Positions 44,332-54,000 of a stretch of 64,000 nucleotides of DNA are shown here, piece after piece (within the stretch, counting starts at the first letter, position 1; each line of letters begins with the position of its first letter). Both the position numbers and the translations under genes were made by a program. Origin of the DNA: Streptomyces sp. MNU76. GTDB taxonomy: Bacteria > Actinomycetota > Actinomycetes > Streptomycetales > Streptomycetaceae. The notes below the pieces were generated by a model. It did no database searches, had not been told where the DNA came from, and saw only the letters and a program-made list of their open reading frames with translations. Where the stretch lies: contig NZ_JAJKLK010000001.1 in assembly GCF_020982545.1 (NCBI RefSeq), positions 806,001 through 870,000 of the forward strand. Direction: 5' to 3'.

Positions 44332-45966
44332 ATGCCCTTCCTCGCGAACACCCCCGTGGAGAAGATGACCGGTCCGTACACACGGCGCTGGTGGGCACTG
44401 CTCGTGCTGTGCCTGAGCCTGCTGATCGTGGTCATGGCGAACACGTCGCTGATCGTCGCCGCCCCCGACATGACCACCGACCTGGGCCTGAGCAGCAGCG
44501 ATCTGCAGTGGGTCGTCGACGGCTACACCGTCCCGTATGCGGCGCTGATGCTGGTGCTGGGTTCGATCGGCGACAAGTACAGCCGGCGCGGCGCGCTGGT
44601 CCTGGGGCTGCTGGTCTTCGCGGGTGGTTCGGTGATGGGGAGCATGGTCGACGAGACCTCGCTGGTCATCGCGGCCCGCGCGATCATGGGCGTAGGCGCC
44701 GCGGTCGTGATGCCGGCCACGCTGTCCCTGCTGGTCGCGACCTTCCCCCGGAGCGAGCGCGTCAAGGCCATCACCGCCTGGACCGCGACCTCCGGCCTGG
44801 CGATAGCCGTCGGACCGCTGGTCGCCGGCTGGCTGCTGGAGGACCACGCCTGGGGCTCGACCTTCCTGATCAACGTGCCGATCGCCGTCGTCGCCGTCGT
44901 CGGCGCGCTCGCCCTGGTGCCGCCGTCGAAGGCGGAGGGCATGGGCCGGATCGACTACGTCGGTGGTCTCCTGTCGATCGTCTCCGTCGGTTCCCTGGTC
45001 TACGCGGCCATCGAGGGCCCGCACTTCGGCTGGGGTGCCGGCCCCGTCACCGCGGCCGTGGTCGCCGGTGTCGGCCTGGTCGCGTTCGTCGCCTGGGAGC
45101 TGCGGCACCCGCACCCGATGCTGGACGTCCGCAAGTTCACGCTGCGGCCCTTCAGCGGCTCGATGCTCGCGGTGCTGTTCTTCTTCTTCGGTACGTTCGG
45201 CGCGATCTACTACTCGACCCAGTTCCTGCAGTTCGTCCTCGGCTACGACGCGCTCGACACGGGTGTACGGCTGCTGCCGCTGGCCGGAGCGGTGTTCCTC
45301 GGGGCCGTGGTGACTGGGAAGCTGACCCCGCGGCTGGGCGTGAAGGCGATGGTCGTGACCGGCATGGTCATCGGCACGGCGGGGGTGTTCCTGCTGACCC
45401 AGATCGACAAGGGTTCGACGTACGGCGACTTCCTGGCGCCGATGATGATGCTGGGCTTCGCGATCGGGCTGAGCGTCTCCCCGGCGACCGACACGATCAT
45501 GGACTCCTTCCCCGAGTCCGAGCTGGGTGTCGGCGGCGGTGCCAACGACACCGCGCTGGAGCTGGGCGGTGCGCTCGGTATCGCGGTGCTGGGCTCGCTG
45601 CTGGGCACGGCCTACCGGGACGAGCTGACCGACCTGGTCGGCAACCGGCTCCCGGCCGAGGCGATGGAGACGGCCAAGGACTCGGTGGGTGGTGGCCTGG
45701 CCGTCGCCGAGCGCATCGCCCAGGAACCGTCCGTCGGTCCTCAGCAGGCCCAGGCCGTCGTGGACGCCGTCCACCAGGCGTTCGCCCACGGCGTCGCCCA
45801 GACAAGTCTCGTCGGCGGCATCATCATGGCCGCCGGAACGCTGATCGTCCTCGCGGTCCTGCCGGGCCGGTGGGGGTTCGCCAAGAAGGACGCCGAGCCG
45901 GCCGAGCGCGAGGCCGGGAGGGCGAGCGCGGCGGGCGTACGGGAGCGCGCCGGGTCGACCCGCTAG
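44332..45966 (+). CDS. MFS drug:H+ antiporter, DHA2 (EmrB/QacA) family
   Basis: This 544-residue protein has 14 predicted membrane helices. It has the loop-2/3 GSIGDKYSRRGAL (motif A), LQWVVDGYTVPYAALML typical of DHA2, and the motif-C-like ATSGLAIAVGPLVAGWL. Such pumps export hydrophobic cations or antibiotics using the proton gradient. The long C-terminal tail is cytoplasmic. It faces a TetR gene with a palindromic operator between them. No substrate can be assigned. Confidence 0.9.
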   Translation: MPFLANTPVEKMTGPYTRRWWALLVLCLSLLIVVMANTSLIVAAPDMTTDLGLSSSDLQWVVDGYTVPYAALMLVLGSIGDKYSRRGALVLGLLVFAGGSVMGSMVDETSLVIAARAIMGVGAAVVMPATLSLLVATFPRSERVKAITAWTATSGLAIAVGPLVAGWLLEDHAWGSTFLINVPIAVVAVVGALALVPPSKAEGMGRIDYVGGLLSIVSVGSLVYAAIEGPHFGWGAGPVTAAVVAGVGLVAFVAWELRHPHPMLDVRKFTLRPFSGSMLAVLFFFFGTFGAIYYSTQFLQFVLGYDALDTGVRLLPLAGAVFLGAVVTGKLTPRLGVKAMVVTGMVIGTAGVFLLTQIDKGSTYGDFLAPMMMLGFAIGLSVSPATDTIMDSFPESELGVGGGANDTALELGGALGIAVLGSLLGTAYRDELTDLVGNRLPAEAMETAKDSVGGGLAVAERIAQEPSVGPQQAQAVVDAVHQAFAHGVAQTSLVGGIIMAAGTLIVLAVLPGRWGFAKKDAEPAEREAGRASAAGVRERAGSTR

Positions 45967-45975
45967 GTGTATTGA

Positions 45976-47001
45976 TCACGAGCGTTGTTGAGCTGACCGG
46001 GCGGGCGGTACCCGAAGCTGCCCCGGTCGGCCCCGCGCGCCCTTGCGAAAGCCGCGCCCCTCCCGACCCCACACCCCGTCACGGCGCAGGTGTGAGCCCC
46101 AAGTTCCCGGCCGACCGGCGGAGGGCCTCGACCACGGCCGAGGTCCGGGGCTGCGGGCCGGAGGGGACGCGGGCCAGACGGCGGCGATGCGGCGGTGGCC
46201 CGCAACCGGGACCATGGGCAGGGCCACGGTCTCGGGAGGGGCGTCGGTGAGGGCGAGGGTGGGGACCACGGCCGCGCCGAGGCCCGCCCGCACCAGGGCC
46301 AGCGAGGTCGGGAACTCCAGGGCGGTGTGGGCGTGGCGCGGCGTGAAGGCGTACTGCGCGGAGATGCGCGCGAGCGCCCTGCCGCACGCCGTGCCGGGCG
46401 GGGCGGTGACCCAGGGCCGCTCGGCCAGGTCCCTGACCGAGTGGGGCGGCGGCGACCAGTCGGCCGGGGTGACCACGCGGTACTCGTCGTCGGCGACCGC
46501 CGCGGACGCGAGGTCGGGCCACTGCTCGTGCGGGTCGGGGTCGTCGCCGTCGTACTCGACGACCAGCAGGTCCAGGCCGCCGGTGCGCAGCTCGCGCAGG
46601 GCGTCCGGGCCCTCCGCCTCCACCACTCTCGGCGCCAGCTCCGGGTGGGTCCGGGCGAGGGCGGCGAGGGCCGGGACGAGCAGATGGCACACCGCCGACG
46701 AGAACGCGGCGACCGTCACCGGCCCCGCCGAACGCCCGGTCAGTTCGCTGAGTTCACGGCGGGCCTCCGCCAGCTCCCGCTCGATCCGCTCGGCCCGCGC
46801 CGCCAGCAACCGCCCCGCCGGGGTCAGCCCCGCCCGGCGCCGCGACCGGTCCACCAGGGGCTGCCCCACCTCCCGCTCCAGCTGCGCCAGATGCTGCGAC
46901 ACGGCCGACGGCGTCAGATGCAGCACCTTCGCCGCGTCCACCACACCGCCGCGCATCGCCACCGCGCGCAGGACACGCAGCCGCCGGGGGTCCAGTTCCA
47001 T
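45976..47001 (-). CDS. LysR-family regulator with apparent 3' frameshift
   Basis: From ATG 47001 (TGAGG upstream) a LysR HTH (LRVLRAVAMRGGVVDAAKVL, then TPSAVSQHLAQLEREVG) and effector domain are intact up to GHRRIAAVW. After about 46180 this frame continues as an Arg/Pro-rich tail to 45976. The neighbouring frame gives VPSGPQPRTSAVVEALRRSA and GNLGLTPAP with a stop at 46079, the expected LysR C-terminus. One extra base near 46178-46182 explains it. It is divergent from the cyclase gene (70-bp gap) and probably regulates it. Confidence 0.8.
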   Translation of the reverse strand: MELDPRRLRVLRAVAMRGGVVDAAKVLHLTPSAVSQHLAQLEREVGQPLVDRSRRRAGLTPAGRLLAARAERIERELAEARRELSELTGRSAGPVTVAAFSSAVCHLLVPALAALARTHPELAPRVVEAEGPDALRELRTGGLDLLVVEYDGDDPDPHEQWPDLASAAVADDEYRVVTPADWSPPPHSVRDLAERPWVTAPPGTACGRALARISAQYAFTPRHAHTALEFPTSLALVRAGLGAAVVPTLALTDAPPETVALPMVPVAGHRRIAAVWPASPPARSPGPRPWSRPSAGRPGTWGSHLRRDGVWGREGRGFRKGARGRPGQLRVPPARSAQQRS

Positions 47002-47071
47002 AAGCCTCACTGTAGTGCCGCTTCAGTAAATCTTGCTTGTGGTGCAGTGGTACTGCATGGAGGATCGGAGC

Positions 47072-48076
47072 ATGAATGAGCACAGCGATGAGCAGGGCGA
47101 TCAGCGGGCCGGTCGGCAGACGGGTCGGCAGATCGGGGACGGCGGGCAGTGGCGGGTCCGGTTCGACGCCGAGGTGACCTTTGGCAACGGCGGCGGTCTC
47201 CAGGCCCAGGGCTTCATGCTGGACGTGCCGGACGCGGAGATCGGTGACGGCGAGCTGGCCGAGCTGTTCGTCCGGCATCTCGGGCTGCTCATGGTCGACA
47301 AGGTGCACATCAGCGGCCGGGAAGCAGTGCGGGAGCGGCACAAGGGGTCGCGGGGCACGACGGACACCGCCGCCGGGTCCCGGAAGACCGTACGGGGGAC
47401 GGGCGGCCGCCGGGCCGTCGACCTCAGCCACACCATCCGGCACGGCATGACCACCTACCCCGGTCTTCCCGGGCCCGAGATCGGCGACCACCTCTCCCGG
47501 GACGCCTCGCGGGAGATCTACGCGCCCGGCACCGAGTTCGCCATCGGTCGGATCACGATGGTCTCCAACACCGGCACCTATCTCGACAGCCCCTTCCACC
47601 GCTTCAGCGGCGGCCACGACCTCGCCGGACTACCGCTCACCGGGCTCGTCGATCTCGACGGCGTGGTCGTACGCGTCCACGACGCAGGCCGCCGGGCCGT
47701 GGACCGGGCGGCGCTGCTGCCGCACGACGTCACCGGCCGGGCCGTACTGATCCACACCGGCTGGGACCGCCACTGGGGCACCGACCAGTACGGACACGGC
47801 CACCCCTATGTCACCACCGACGCCGTCGCCTGGCTCGTCGAGCAGGGCGCCGCCCTCGTCGGCATCGACTCCCTCAACATCGACGACACCGACGACGGCA
47901 CCCGCCCCGCCCACACCGGCCTGCTCGCCGCCGGCATCCCCGTCGTGGAACACCTGCGGAACCTGGAACAACTGCCCCCGCAGGGTTTCCGCTTCCACGC
48001 CGCGCCCCCCGCCGTCGAGGGCATGGGCACCTTCCCGGTACGGGCGTACGCGCTGCTCGACGAGGAGGAGGGCTGA
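47072..48076 (+). CDS. Cyclase-family (kynurenine formamidase-like) protein with extra N-terminal domain
   Basis: The C-terminal 220 residues are a cyclase/formamidase domain: VDLSHTIRHGMTTYPG, NTGTYLDSPFHRF (metal His/Asp/His region), IHTGWDRHWG and DSLNID. The first 95 residues (FDAEVTFGNGGGLQAQGFML to LLMVDKVHISGRE) form a separate alpha/beta unit that I have the impression occurs as its own protein elsewhere, so this may be a fusion. ATG 47072 follows GGAGG. Such enzymes hydrolyse formamides or cyclise polyketides. The substrate is unknown. It is divergent from a LysR gene. Confidence 0.8.
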   Translation: MNEHSDEQGDQRAGRQTGRQIGDGGQWRVRFDAEVTFGNGGGLQAQGFMLDVPDAEIGDGELAELFVRHLGLLMVDKVHISGREAVRERHKGSRGTTDTAAGSRKTVRGTGGRRAVDLSHTIRHGMTTYPGLPGPEIGDHLSRDASREIYAPGTEFAIGRITMVSNTGTYLDSPFHRFSGGHDLAGLPLTGLVDLDGVVVRVHDAGRRAVDRAALLPHDVTGRAVLIHTGWDRHWGTDQYGHGHPYVTTDAVAWLVEQGAALVGIDSLNIDDTDDGTRPAHTGLLAAGIPVVEHLRNLEQLPPQGFRFHAAPPAVEGMGTFPVRAYALLDEEEG

Positions 48077-48083
48077 CGCGGCG

Positions 48084-49880
48084 CTACAGCTTCCCCGCGA
48101 GGTCCAGCGCGGCCACGTAGCCGAAGGTCATCGCCGGTCCGATCGTCGACCCGGCGCCCGCGTAACTGCGGCCCATCACGGCCGCGCTGGCGTTGCCCGC
48201 CGCGTAGAGGCCGGCGATCACCGTGCCGTCCGGGCGCAGGACACGGGCGCGGGCGTCGGTGAGCAGTCCGCCCTTGGTGCCGAGGTCGCCCGGGACGATG
48301 CGCAGGGCGTAGTAGGGCGGCAACCACAGGGGTGCCAGGCAGGAGTTGGGGCGCACGGACGGGTCCGTGTAGTAGTGGTCGTACACGCTGTCGCCGCGCC
48401 CGAAGTCCGTGTCGTCCCCTTGCCGGGCAAGGGAGTTGAAGCGGTCGACGGTGGAGCGGAGGGCGGCGGCCGGTACGCCGATCGCGCCGGCCAGCGCGTC
48501 GAGCGTCCACGCCTTGTGGACGGCCCCGGCGTCGTACCACTCGTCGGGGAACGGGAAGGTCGGCGCGATGTCCTTGAACAGGTACCGGTTCCGGTAGTTC
48601 TGGTCGACGATCAGCCAGGCCGGGATGTGGGAGGCGGACGAGGTGTCCTTCTCGTACATCGTGTGGACGACGTCGCTGTACGGGCCCGCCTCGTTGACGA
48701 ACCGCGCACCGGACCCGTTGACCAACAGCCCACCGGGCAGCGTGCGTTCGGCGAGACAGAACCAGGCCTGGCCCGGGGTGTCGACGGCCGGTCCCCACCA
48801 GGCGTCGTCCATCAGCGCGACCTCGGCACCGGCGCGCTGACCGGCCCGTATCCCGTCGCCGGTGTTCTCCTTGGCCCCCACCGTCCACCGGGTCCCGACG
48901 GGCTGCTCCTGGTACTGCGCCCGCATGGCCGCGTTGTGCTCGAAGCCGCCGGAGCCGACGATGACGCCGCGGCGGGCGCGGACGAGCCCGGGGGAGCCGT
49001 TCCTGCTGACGACCACTCCCTTCACGGCCCCGCTCTCCGTGTACAGGTCGGTCAGCGGGGTGTTGAGCCACACGGGGACGTCGGCGCCGAGCAGCCCGGC
49101 CCGCAGCCCTCCCGCCAGCGCCTGCCCCATGGTGAGCGGCTTCTGCCCGAGCAGGGCGGCCTTCGTGCCCCGGGCGAGGCACTCGGTGGCGACGGCCAGC
49201 CCTTTCACGCTCACGGCGGTCAGCGCGAGCCACTTGTAGTCGGCGCTGAACACCACCATCCCGGCGGGGGTGGCCAGATAGGCGGGATTCAGCCGCGCCA
49301 GCTCGGCCCCCAGCAGATTGCCGTCGAACTGGTCCGGTTCGATGGACCGCCCGTTCGGCAGCCCGCCCGGCAGCTCGGGGTAGTAGTCGCTGTACCCCTC
49401 CATCCAGCGGAACCTCAGCGGGCTGTTCGCCATGACGAACGACAGCATCGCGGGCCCGTGGTCGAGGAACGCCTTCTGCCGGTCGGCGGGCACGTCGTCC
49501 CCGACGACGGCCGCGAGGTACTGCGCCGCCTTGGCCGGAGTGTCCGGCACCCCCGCCGCCTTGATCACGCTGTTGTTCGGCAGCCAGATCCCGGCGCCCG
49601 AGCGCGCCGCCGAGCCGCCGAACGTCGGCGCCTTCTCCACGACGACACAACTCAGCCCCTGCCTCGCCGCCGTGAGCGCGGCGGTCATCCCGGCCGCGCC
49701 GGAACCGACGACGACCACGTCGTAGGTGCCGAGCAGGGGCGGTGCGGCGGCGACGGCGGTCCCCACGAGCCCACCGCCCGCGGCGAACGCGGCCCCGCGC
49801 CCGCGGCCGTCCCCAGCACCCGCCGCCGACTCGGGCCCCCTCGGCCCCGTTCGTCTCTCAGGATCCGCGCTCATGGACAT
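48084..49880 (-). CDS. FAD-binding dehydrogenase (3-ketosteroid dehydrogenase-like)
   Basis: This 598-residue flavoprotein has YDVVVVGSGAAGMTAALTAA (FAD-binding), VVVEKAPTFGGSAARSG, and near the end GLYAAGNASAAVMGRSYAGAG, typical of the FAD_binding_2 group that includes ketosteroid 1-dehydrogenases and fumarate reductases. A 40-residue Gly/Arg-rich N-terminus precedes the FAD domain but lacks a clean twin-Arg signal. It is convergent with the cyclase gene (7-bp gap). The name is by family. Steroid activity is not shown by sequence. Confidence 0.85.
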   Translation of the reverse strand: MSMSADPERRTGPRGPESAAGAGDGRGRGAAFAAGGGLVGTAVAAAPPLLGTYDVVVVGSGAAGMTAALTAARQGLSCVVVEKAPTFGGSAARSGAGIWLPNNSVIKAAGVPDTPAKAAQYLAAVVGDDVPADRQKAFLDHGPAMLSFVMANSPLRFRWMEGYSDYYPELPGGLPNGRSIEPDQFDGNLLGAELARLNPAYLATPAGMVVFSADYKWLALTAVSVKGLAVATECLARGTKAALLGQKPLTMGQALAGGLRAGLLGADVPVWLNTPLTDLYTESGAVKGVVVSRNGSPGLVRARRGVIVGSGGFEHNAAMRAQYQEQPVGTRWTVGAKENTGDGIRAGQRAGAEVALMDDAWWGPAVDTPGQAWFCLAERTLPGGLLVNGSGARFVNEAGPYSDVVHTMYEKDTSSASHIPAWLIVDQNYRNRYLFKDIAPTFPFPDEWYDAGAVHKAWTLDALAGAIGVPAAALRSTVDRFNSLARQGDDTDFGRGDSVYDHYYTDPSVRPNSCLAPLWLPPYYALRIVPGDLGTKGGLLTDARARVLRPDGTVIAGLYAAGNASAAVMGRSYAGAGSTIGPAMTFGYVAALDLAGKL

Positions 49881-50160
49881 GCGGGACGCTCCAGCCTCGC
49901 GAAGGGACGGGTGGCGGTGCTGATCCCCGGCGGCAACGCTCCGTATGCCCCGGGCTGTGTGCGGAGCCTCGAATCTGACGTGAAGGCATGGTGAAGTCAA
50001 GACACGCGTCGGGCATGGTGCTTGTGGGGTGCGAGCCGCACGTACGCGTGCCCGTCCCCGGGGGAGAGGAGCGCCGGCGCGGTTCGTTTCGTGGGGTGGG
50101 CGGCCGGGAAATCTTCCGGCAGCGTGTTCTCGGCCCGCGGGCCGAGGGAGGGGGAGCGCT

Positions 50161-51072
50161 GTGTATGACCTGGCACGGGCACCGACCCATGTCCGGGCGC
50201 CCGACGGGCGGTTGCTGAGGGTCGAGACTTCGGGGGATCCGGCCGGGCGGCCCGTCTTCCTGTTCCACGGCATGCCCGGCAGCCGGGTCGGCCCCCGGCC
50301 CCGGCCGATGTTCCTCTACCAGCGGGGGACCCGGCTCATCAGCTACGACCGGCCGGGGTACGGGGGATCCGACCGCAGACCCGGCCGCCGGGTCGTCGAC
50401 GCCGTCGAGGACGTGACCGTCGTCGCCGACGCGCTGGGCGTGGACCGCTTCGCCGTGGTGGGTCGCTCCGGCGGCGCCCCGCACGCACTGGCCTGCGCGG
50501 CACTGCTGCCGCACCGGGTGACGCGGGCGGCGGCGCTGGTGACGTTGGCGCCGCAGGACGCCGCCGGACTCGACTGGTACGCCGGCATGGCCCCCTCCAA
50601 CGTCCACGAGTTCCATTCCGCGCACACCGACCCCCAGGGCTTCACCGCCCGGCTGATCCCGCGCTCCGCGGCGATCCGCTCCGATCCCGCGCGGCTGCTG
50701 GATCAACTGCGCGACGACCTCACCGACGAGGACCGGCTGATCGTCTCCGACAACGGCATCCGGTCGATGCTGCTGCGCAACTACCAGGAGGCGGTGCGGA
50801 CTTCACCCTACGGATGGATCGACGACGCCCTCGCGCTGACCTCCCCCTGGGGGTTCGAGCCCGGCGAGATACGGGTGCCGGTGCTGTTCTGGTACGGAGC
50901 GAAGGACGTCTTCTCCCCGGCCGCCCACTCCTCCTGGCTGGCCGACCGCATCCCCCGCGCCACCGCCGTCCTCGAACCCGCCGCCGCCCATTTCGCCTCG
51001 CTCCGCGCCCTGCCGGAGGTCCTCAGCTGGCTCCTGCGGGGCACGCTGCTGTCCCTGGCCCCGCCGGTCTGA
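50161..51072 (+). CDS. Alpha/beta hydrolase
   Basis: This 303-residue protein has VFLFHGMPGSR (oxyanion region), the nucleophile elbow VVGRSGGAPHALACA (Ser), VPVLFWYGAKDVFSP (Asp) and AAHFASLRALPE (His). GTG 50161 follows a strong GAGGGAGGGGG site. The frame extends upstream to 50029 without a start of similar quality. It is divergent from the FAD dehydrogenase over 280 bp, in which I see nothing beyond promoter space. The substrate is unknown. Confidence 0.88.
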   Translation: MYDLARAPTHVRAPDGRLLRVETSGDPAGRPVFLFHGMPGSRVGPRPRPMFLYQRGTRLISYDRPGYGGSDRRPGRRVVDAVEDVTVVADALGVDRFAVVGRSGGAPHALACAALLPHRVTRAAALVTLAPQDAAGLDWYAGMAPSNVHEFHSAHTDPQGFTARLIPRSAAIRSDPARLLDQLRDDLTDEDRLIVSDNGIRSMLLRNYQEAVRTSPYGWIDDALALTSPWGFEPGEIRVPVLFWYGAKDVFSPAAHSSWLADRIPRATAVLEPAAAHFASLRALPEVLSWLLRGTLLSLAPPV

Positions 51073-51082
51073 CCTGCGCGCG

Positions 51083-51098
51083 GGCCCGTGCACGGGCC
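51083..51098. terminator. Short palindrome between convergent genes
   Basis: GGCCCGTGCACGGGCC, perfect, lies in the 27-bp gap between the hydrolase and fxsT stops. Confidence 0.4.
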
Positions 51099-51099
51099 G

Positions 51100-54000
51100 T
51101 CACACCGCCAGTGGTTCCAGGTCGCGGTAGACCCGCCGGCCCTGCGCCACCAGCTGGGCGACACCGCTGCCTTCGCCCAACTGCCTCCTGAGCTTGGCCA
51201 GTTCGGCTACGACCTGCTCGCGCAGCCGGTCCGCCTCCGTCACCCGCCCCAGCGCGCGCAGCGTCAGCGTGGAGTTGGCGACCACGGCCAGGGCCTCCGG
51301 ATGGTGTTCACCGAGCACCTCCGTCAGGGCCTCACGGGAGGGCTCCTCCAGCACCCACGCCTCCTCCGCGCGGCCCTGCTCGGCCAGCACGTTGGCGTAG
51401 TTGGTGCGGCAGAAGAGCGTGTGGGGATGCTGGTCGCCCAGCACCGCGACCATGCGGAGCATCACCCGCAGGAAGACCTTCTCCGCCTCTTCCGCGTCGC
51501 CGCAGCCCCAGTGGTAGACGCCCAGGTTGTTCAGCGCGGCCTGGGTGTACGGATGCTCCTCACCCGGCACCTTGCGGTACTCGGCCAGCGCCTCCAGCGC
51601 GATCCGGCGCGCCTCCTCCCGCTTGTCGGCGGCGTACAGGTCGGCCGCCAGGTTCAGGTCGCAGGCGAGCGAGTCGGGGGTGTGCGCGTCGTACTGCGCG
51701 TGGTACTGGTCCCGGGTCGCCTGCGTCAGGCGGTGCGCGTCCTTGAACTCGCCCGCCCGCCTCAGCGACACGGCCAGCGACTTCGCGCAGCTGAGCGTGC
51801 CGGGGAAGTCCTTGCCGAGCACCCGCTTGTGCGCCTCGTACGCCCCCGACAGCAGGGTGACCGACTCGGTGTAGTGGCCCACCTCGCGCAGGTCCCGGCC
51901 GAGACTGGAGGCCGACGACAGGGTGTAGGGGTGGTCGGGGCCGAGCACGTCCTTGCGGCGGAAGTAGGTGTCCTGGTCGATGTCCCGAGCGTCGTCGTAG
52001 CGCCCGACCATGCGCAGGGCCAGCGCCAGGTTGTTCGCCGCGCTCAGTGTCCGGGGGTGCGAGGGGTAGAAGGTACGGCTGAAGCCCTCCCGTGCCTCGC
52101 GGGCCAGCTTCTCCGCCTTGCTGTACTCGCCCAGGGCCGCGTAGTCGCTGGCGAGGGACGACGTGGTGATGTAGGTGTGGGCGTCCGAGGGCCCCAGCAC
52201 CCGGCGCTGACGGTCCAGCAGATCCCGGTCGATCTTCTCGGCCTCGACATAACGCCCCTGCGAGCGGAGCACGTTGGCGAGCTGGCAGCGCAGATACAGG
52301 TACTGCCGGTGGTTCTCGCCCAGTTCGGGCTTCCAGTGCGTCAGCAGATCGTCGGCGAGGCGCTGGGCGCCGGGGAAGTCCCCGCGCTTCCACATGTACC
52401 GGACACGGTCGATGAGGAGCCGACGGGGCTCCGACTCCACGCAGTTACGGATGTCCGAGGCGCGCAGATGGGGCCATATCACCTCGAACCGCGGCCAGTC
52501 CTCGGGGTTGTCCGTGGGTTCGTCGTCGTCGGGCCGCGCTCCCGCGAGCACGGTGTGGACGACGTGCCGGGCGTGGCGCTGCTCCTCCTCGGTGAGCTGG
52601 GAACGGATGACGGCCTGCACCAGCCGGTGGATCTGGACGCTGTTGCTGACCTGGTCGACCTTCGCGAGGGCGAGCCGGGCGATCTCGCTGATGGCCCGGC
52701 CCACCATCAGGCTCTCCTGGAAGGCGGGGTCCACCTTGCGCAGCTCGTCCCGCATCTCCTTGCTGTAGAGCAGGCGGGACGATATCGGCTCGGGGGCCAT
52801 GAACGCGCACAGCTGCAGCAGCCGCACCGAGGCAGGAGAACGTTCCTTCAGCCGGGCGATGGAGATGTTCCAGGTCGCGGCCACCGTGGTGGGGTAGGTG
52901 GTGGGCTGGTTGAGGTCGAGCACATGGGTGGTCTGTTCGGCGAGCTCGCTGAGGTACTCCTCGACCGGCGTGGCCGTCTCGGCGAGCCAGGCCGCCGCCT
53001 GTTCCACGGCGAGCGGGAGATCGCCCACGGCCTCCGCCACCCGGTCGGCCTCCTCGGGGCTGAGGCCGGGTGCCCGCAGGGAGAGGTGCTCCACGCTCTC
53101 CTGGCGGAGGAACACGTCGACGGGCAGTGACGCGCCCTGCTGCGCCCAGGCCTGGTTCCGGGAGGTGACGAGGATGTGCCCGCCGCCGCCCGTGGGGAAG
53201 AAGCGGGTGAGCTCCTCGGGGGTGTCCGCGTTGTCGAAGACCAGCAGCCAGCGCCGGGTGGGCACCCCCCGGCCCAGCATGCGTACGGCCTCCTGGCAGG
53301 CCAGCGCCATGTCCTCGCCACCGGGGGCGCCGATCCGGGAACCGAGTTCGGCGAGCGAGGCCACCACGTTGTCGATGTGCTCGGCGGAGATCCACCACAC
53401 CAGGTCGTAGTCGGCCATGAAGCGGTGCACGTACTCCAGCGCCACCTGGGTCTTGCCGACACCGCCGAGCCCGAAGAGCGCCTGGGGACGCGGCAGCACG
53501 ACGGAGATGCCGCCGCGGAGCTGTTCACGGAGCTGGTCGAGGATCACGCTCCGGCCGGTGAAGGTGGTGTTGCGCTGGGGCGCGTCCCAGATGTCGGGTG
53601 CCCGGCCCGGGAACCTCGGGTCCGCCCCGGCGGGGGCCCCGGGCTCGGCCCGCAGCCGCAGGATCTCGTGGAGTCCGTCGGCGCCGTCCGCCTCACCGAG
53701 CCGGTGCAGGTCCACCACCTCGGTGTAGGCGCCGGTCGGCCGGACCTCCTCGACGCGGGCCAGAGCCGGCAGGGCGGTCGAGGCGTTCGGCGCGGCGGCG
53801 GTGAGGGCCTGACGAACTCTGCCCGCGTGCCGGGACTTGTCGAAGGCGTGCGACAGCAGCAGCAGGACGCGGGTGTCCGGGTCCGGGGGCTCCGGAGGGC
53901 CGAGGGCCACGTCGTGCAGGGTGACGCGGCAGCCGGACCGCTTGAGCACGCCCTCCACCCACTCGGCCCACATACGGTTCTCCGCCGCGTGGACCACCAG

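Noticed and set aside
44391..46250. 619-residue plus-strand frame overlapping the MFS gene
   Set aside because: It is the +2 shadow of the MFS gene, which has clear membrane helices and motifs in its own frame.
47808..49994. 728-residue plus-strand frame
   Set aside because: Antisense shadow of the FAD dehydrogenase gene.
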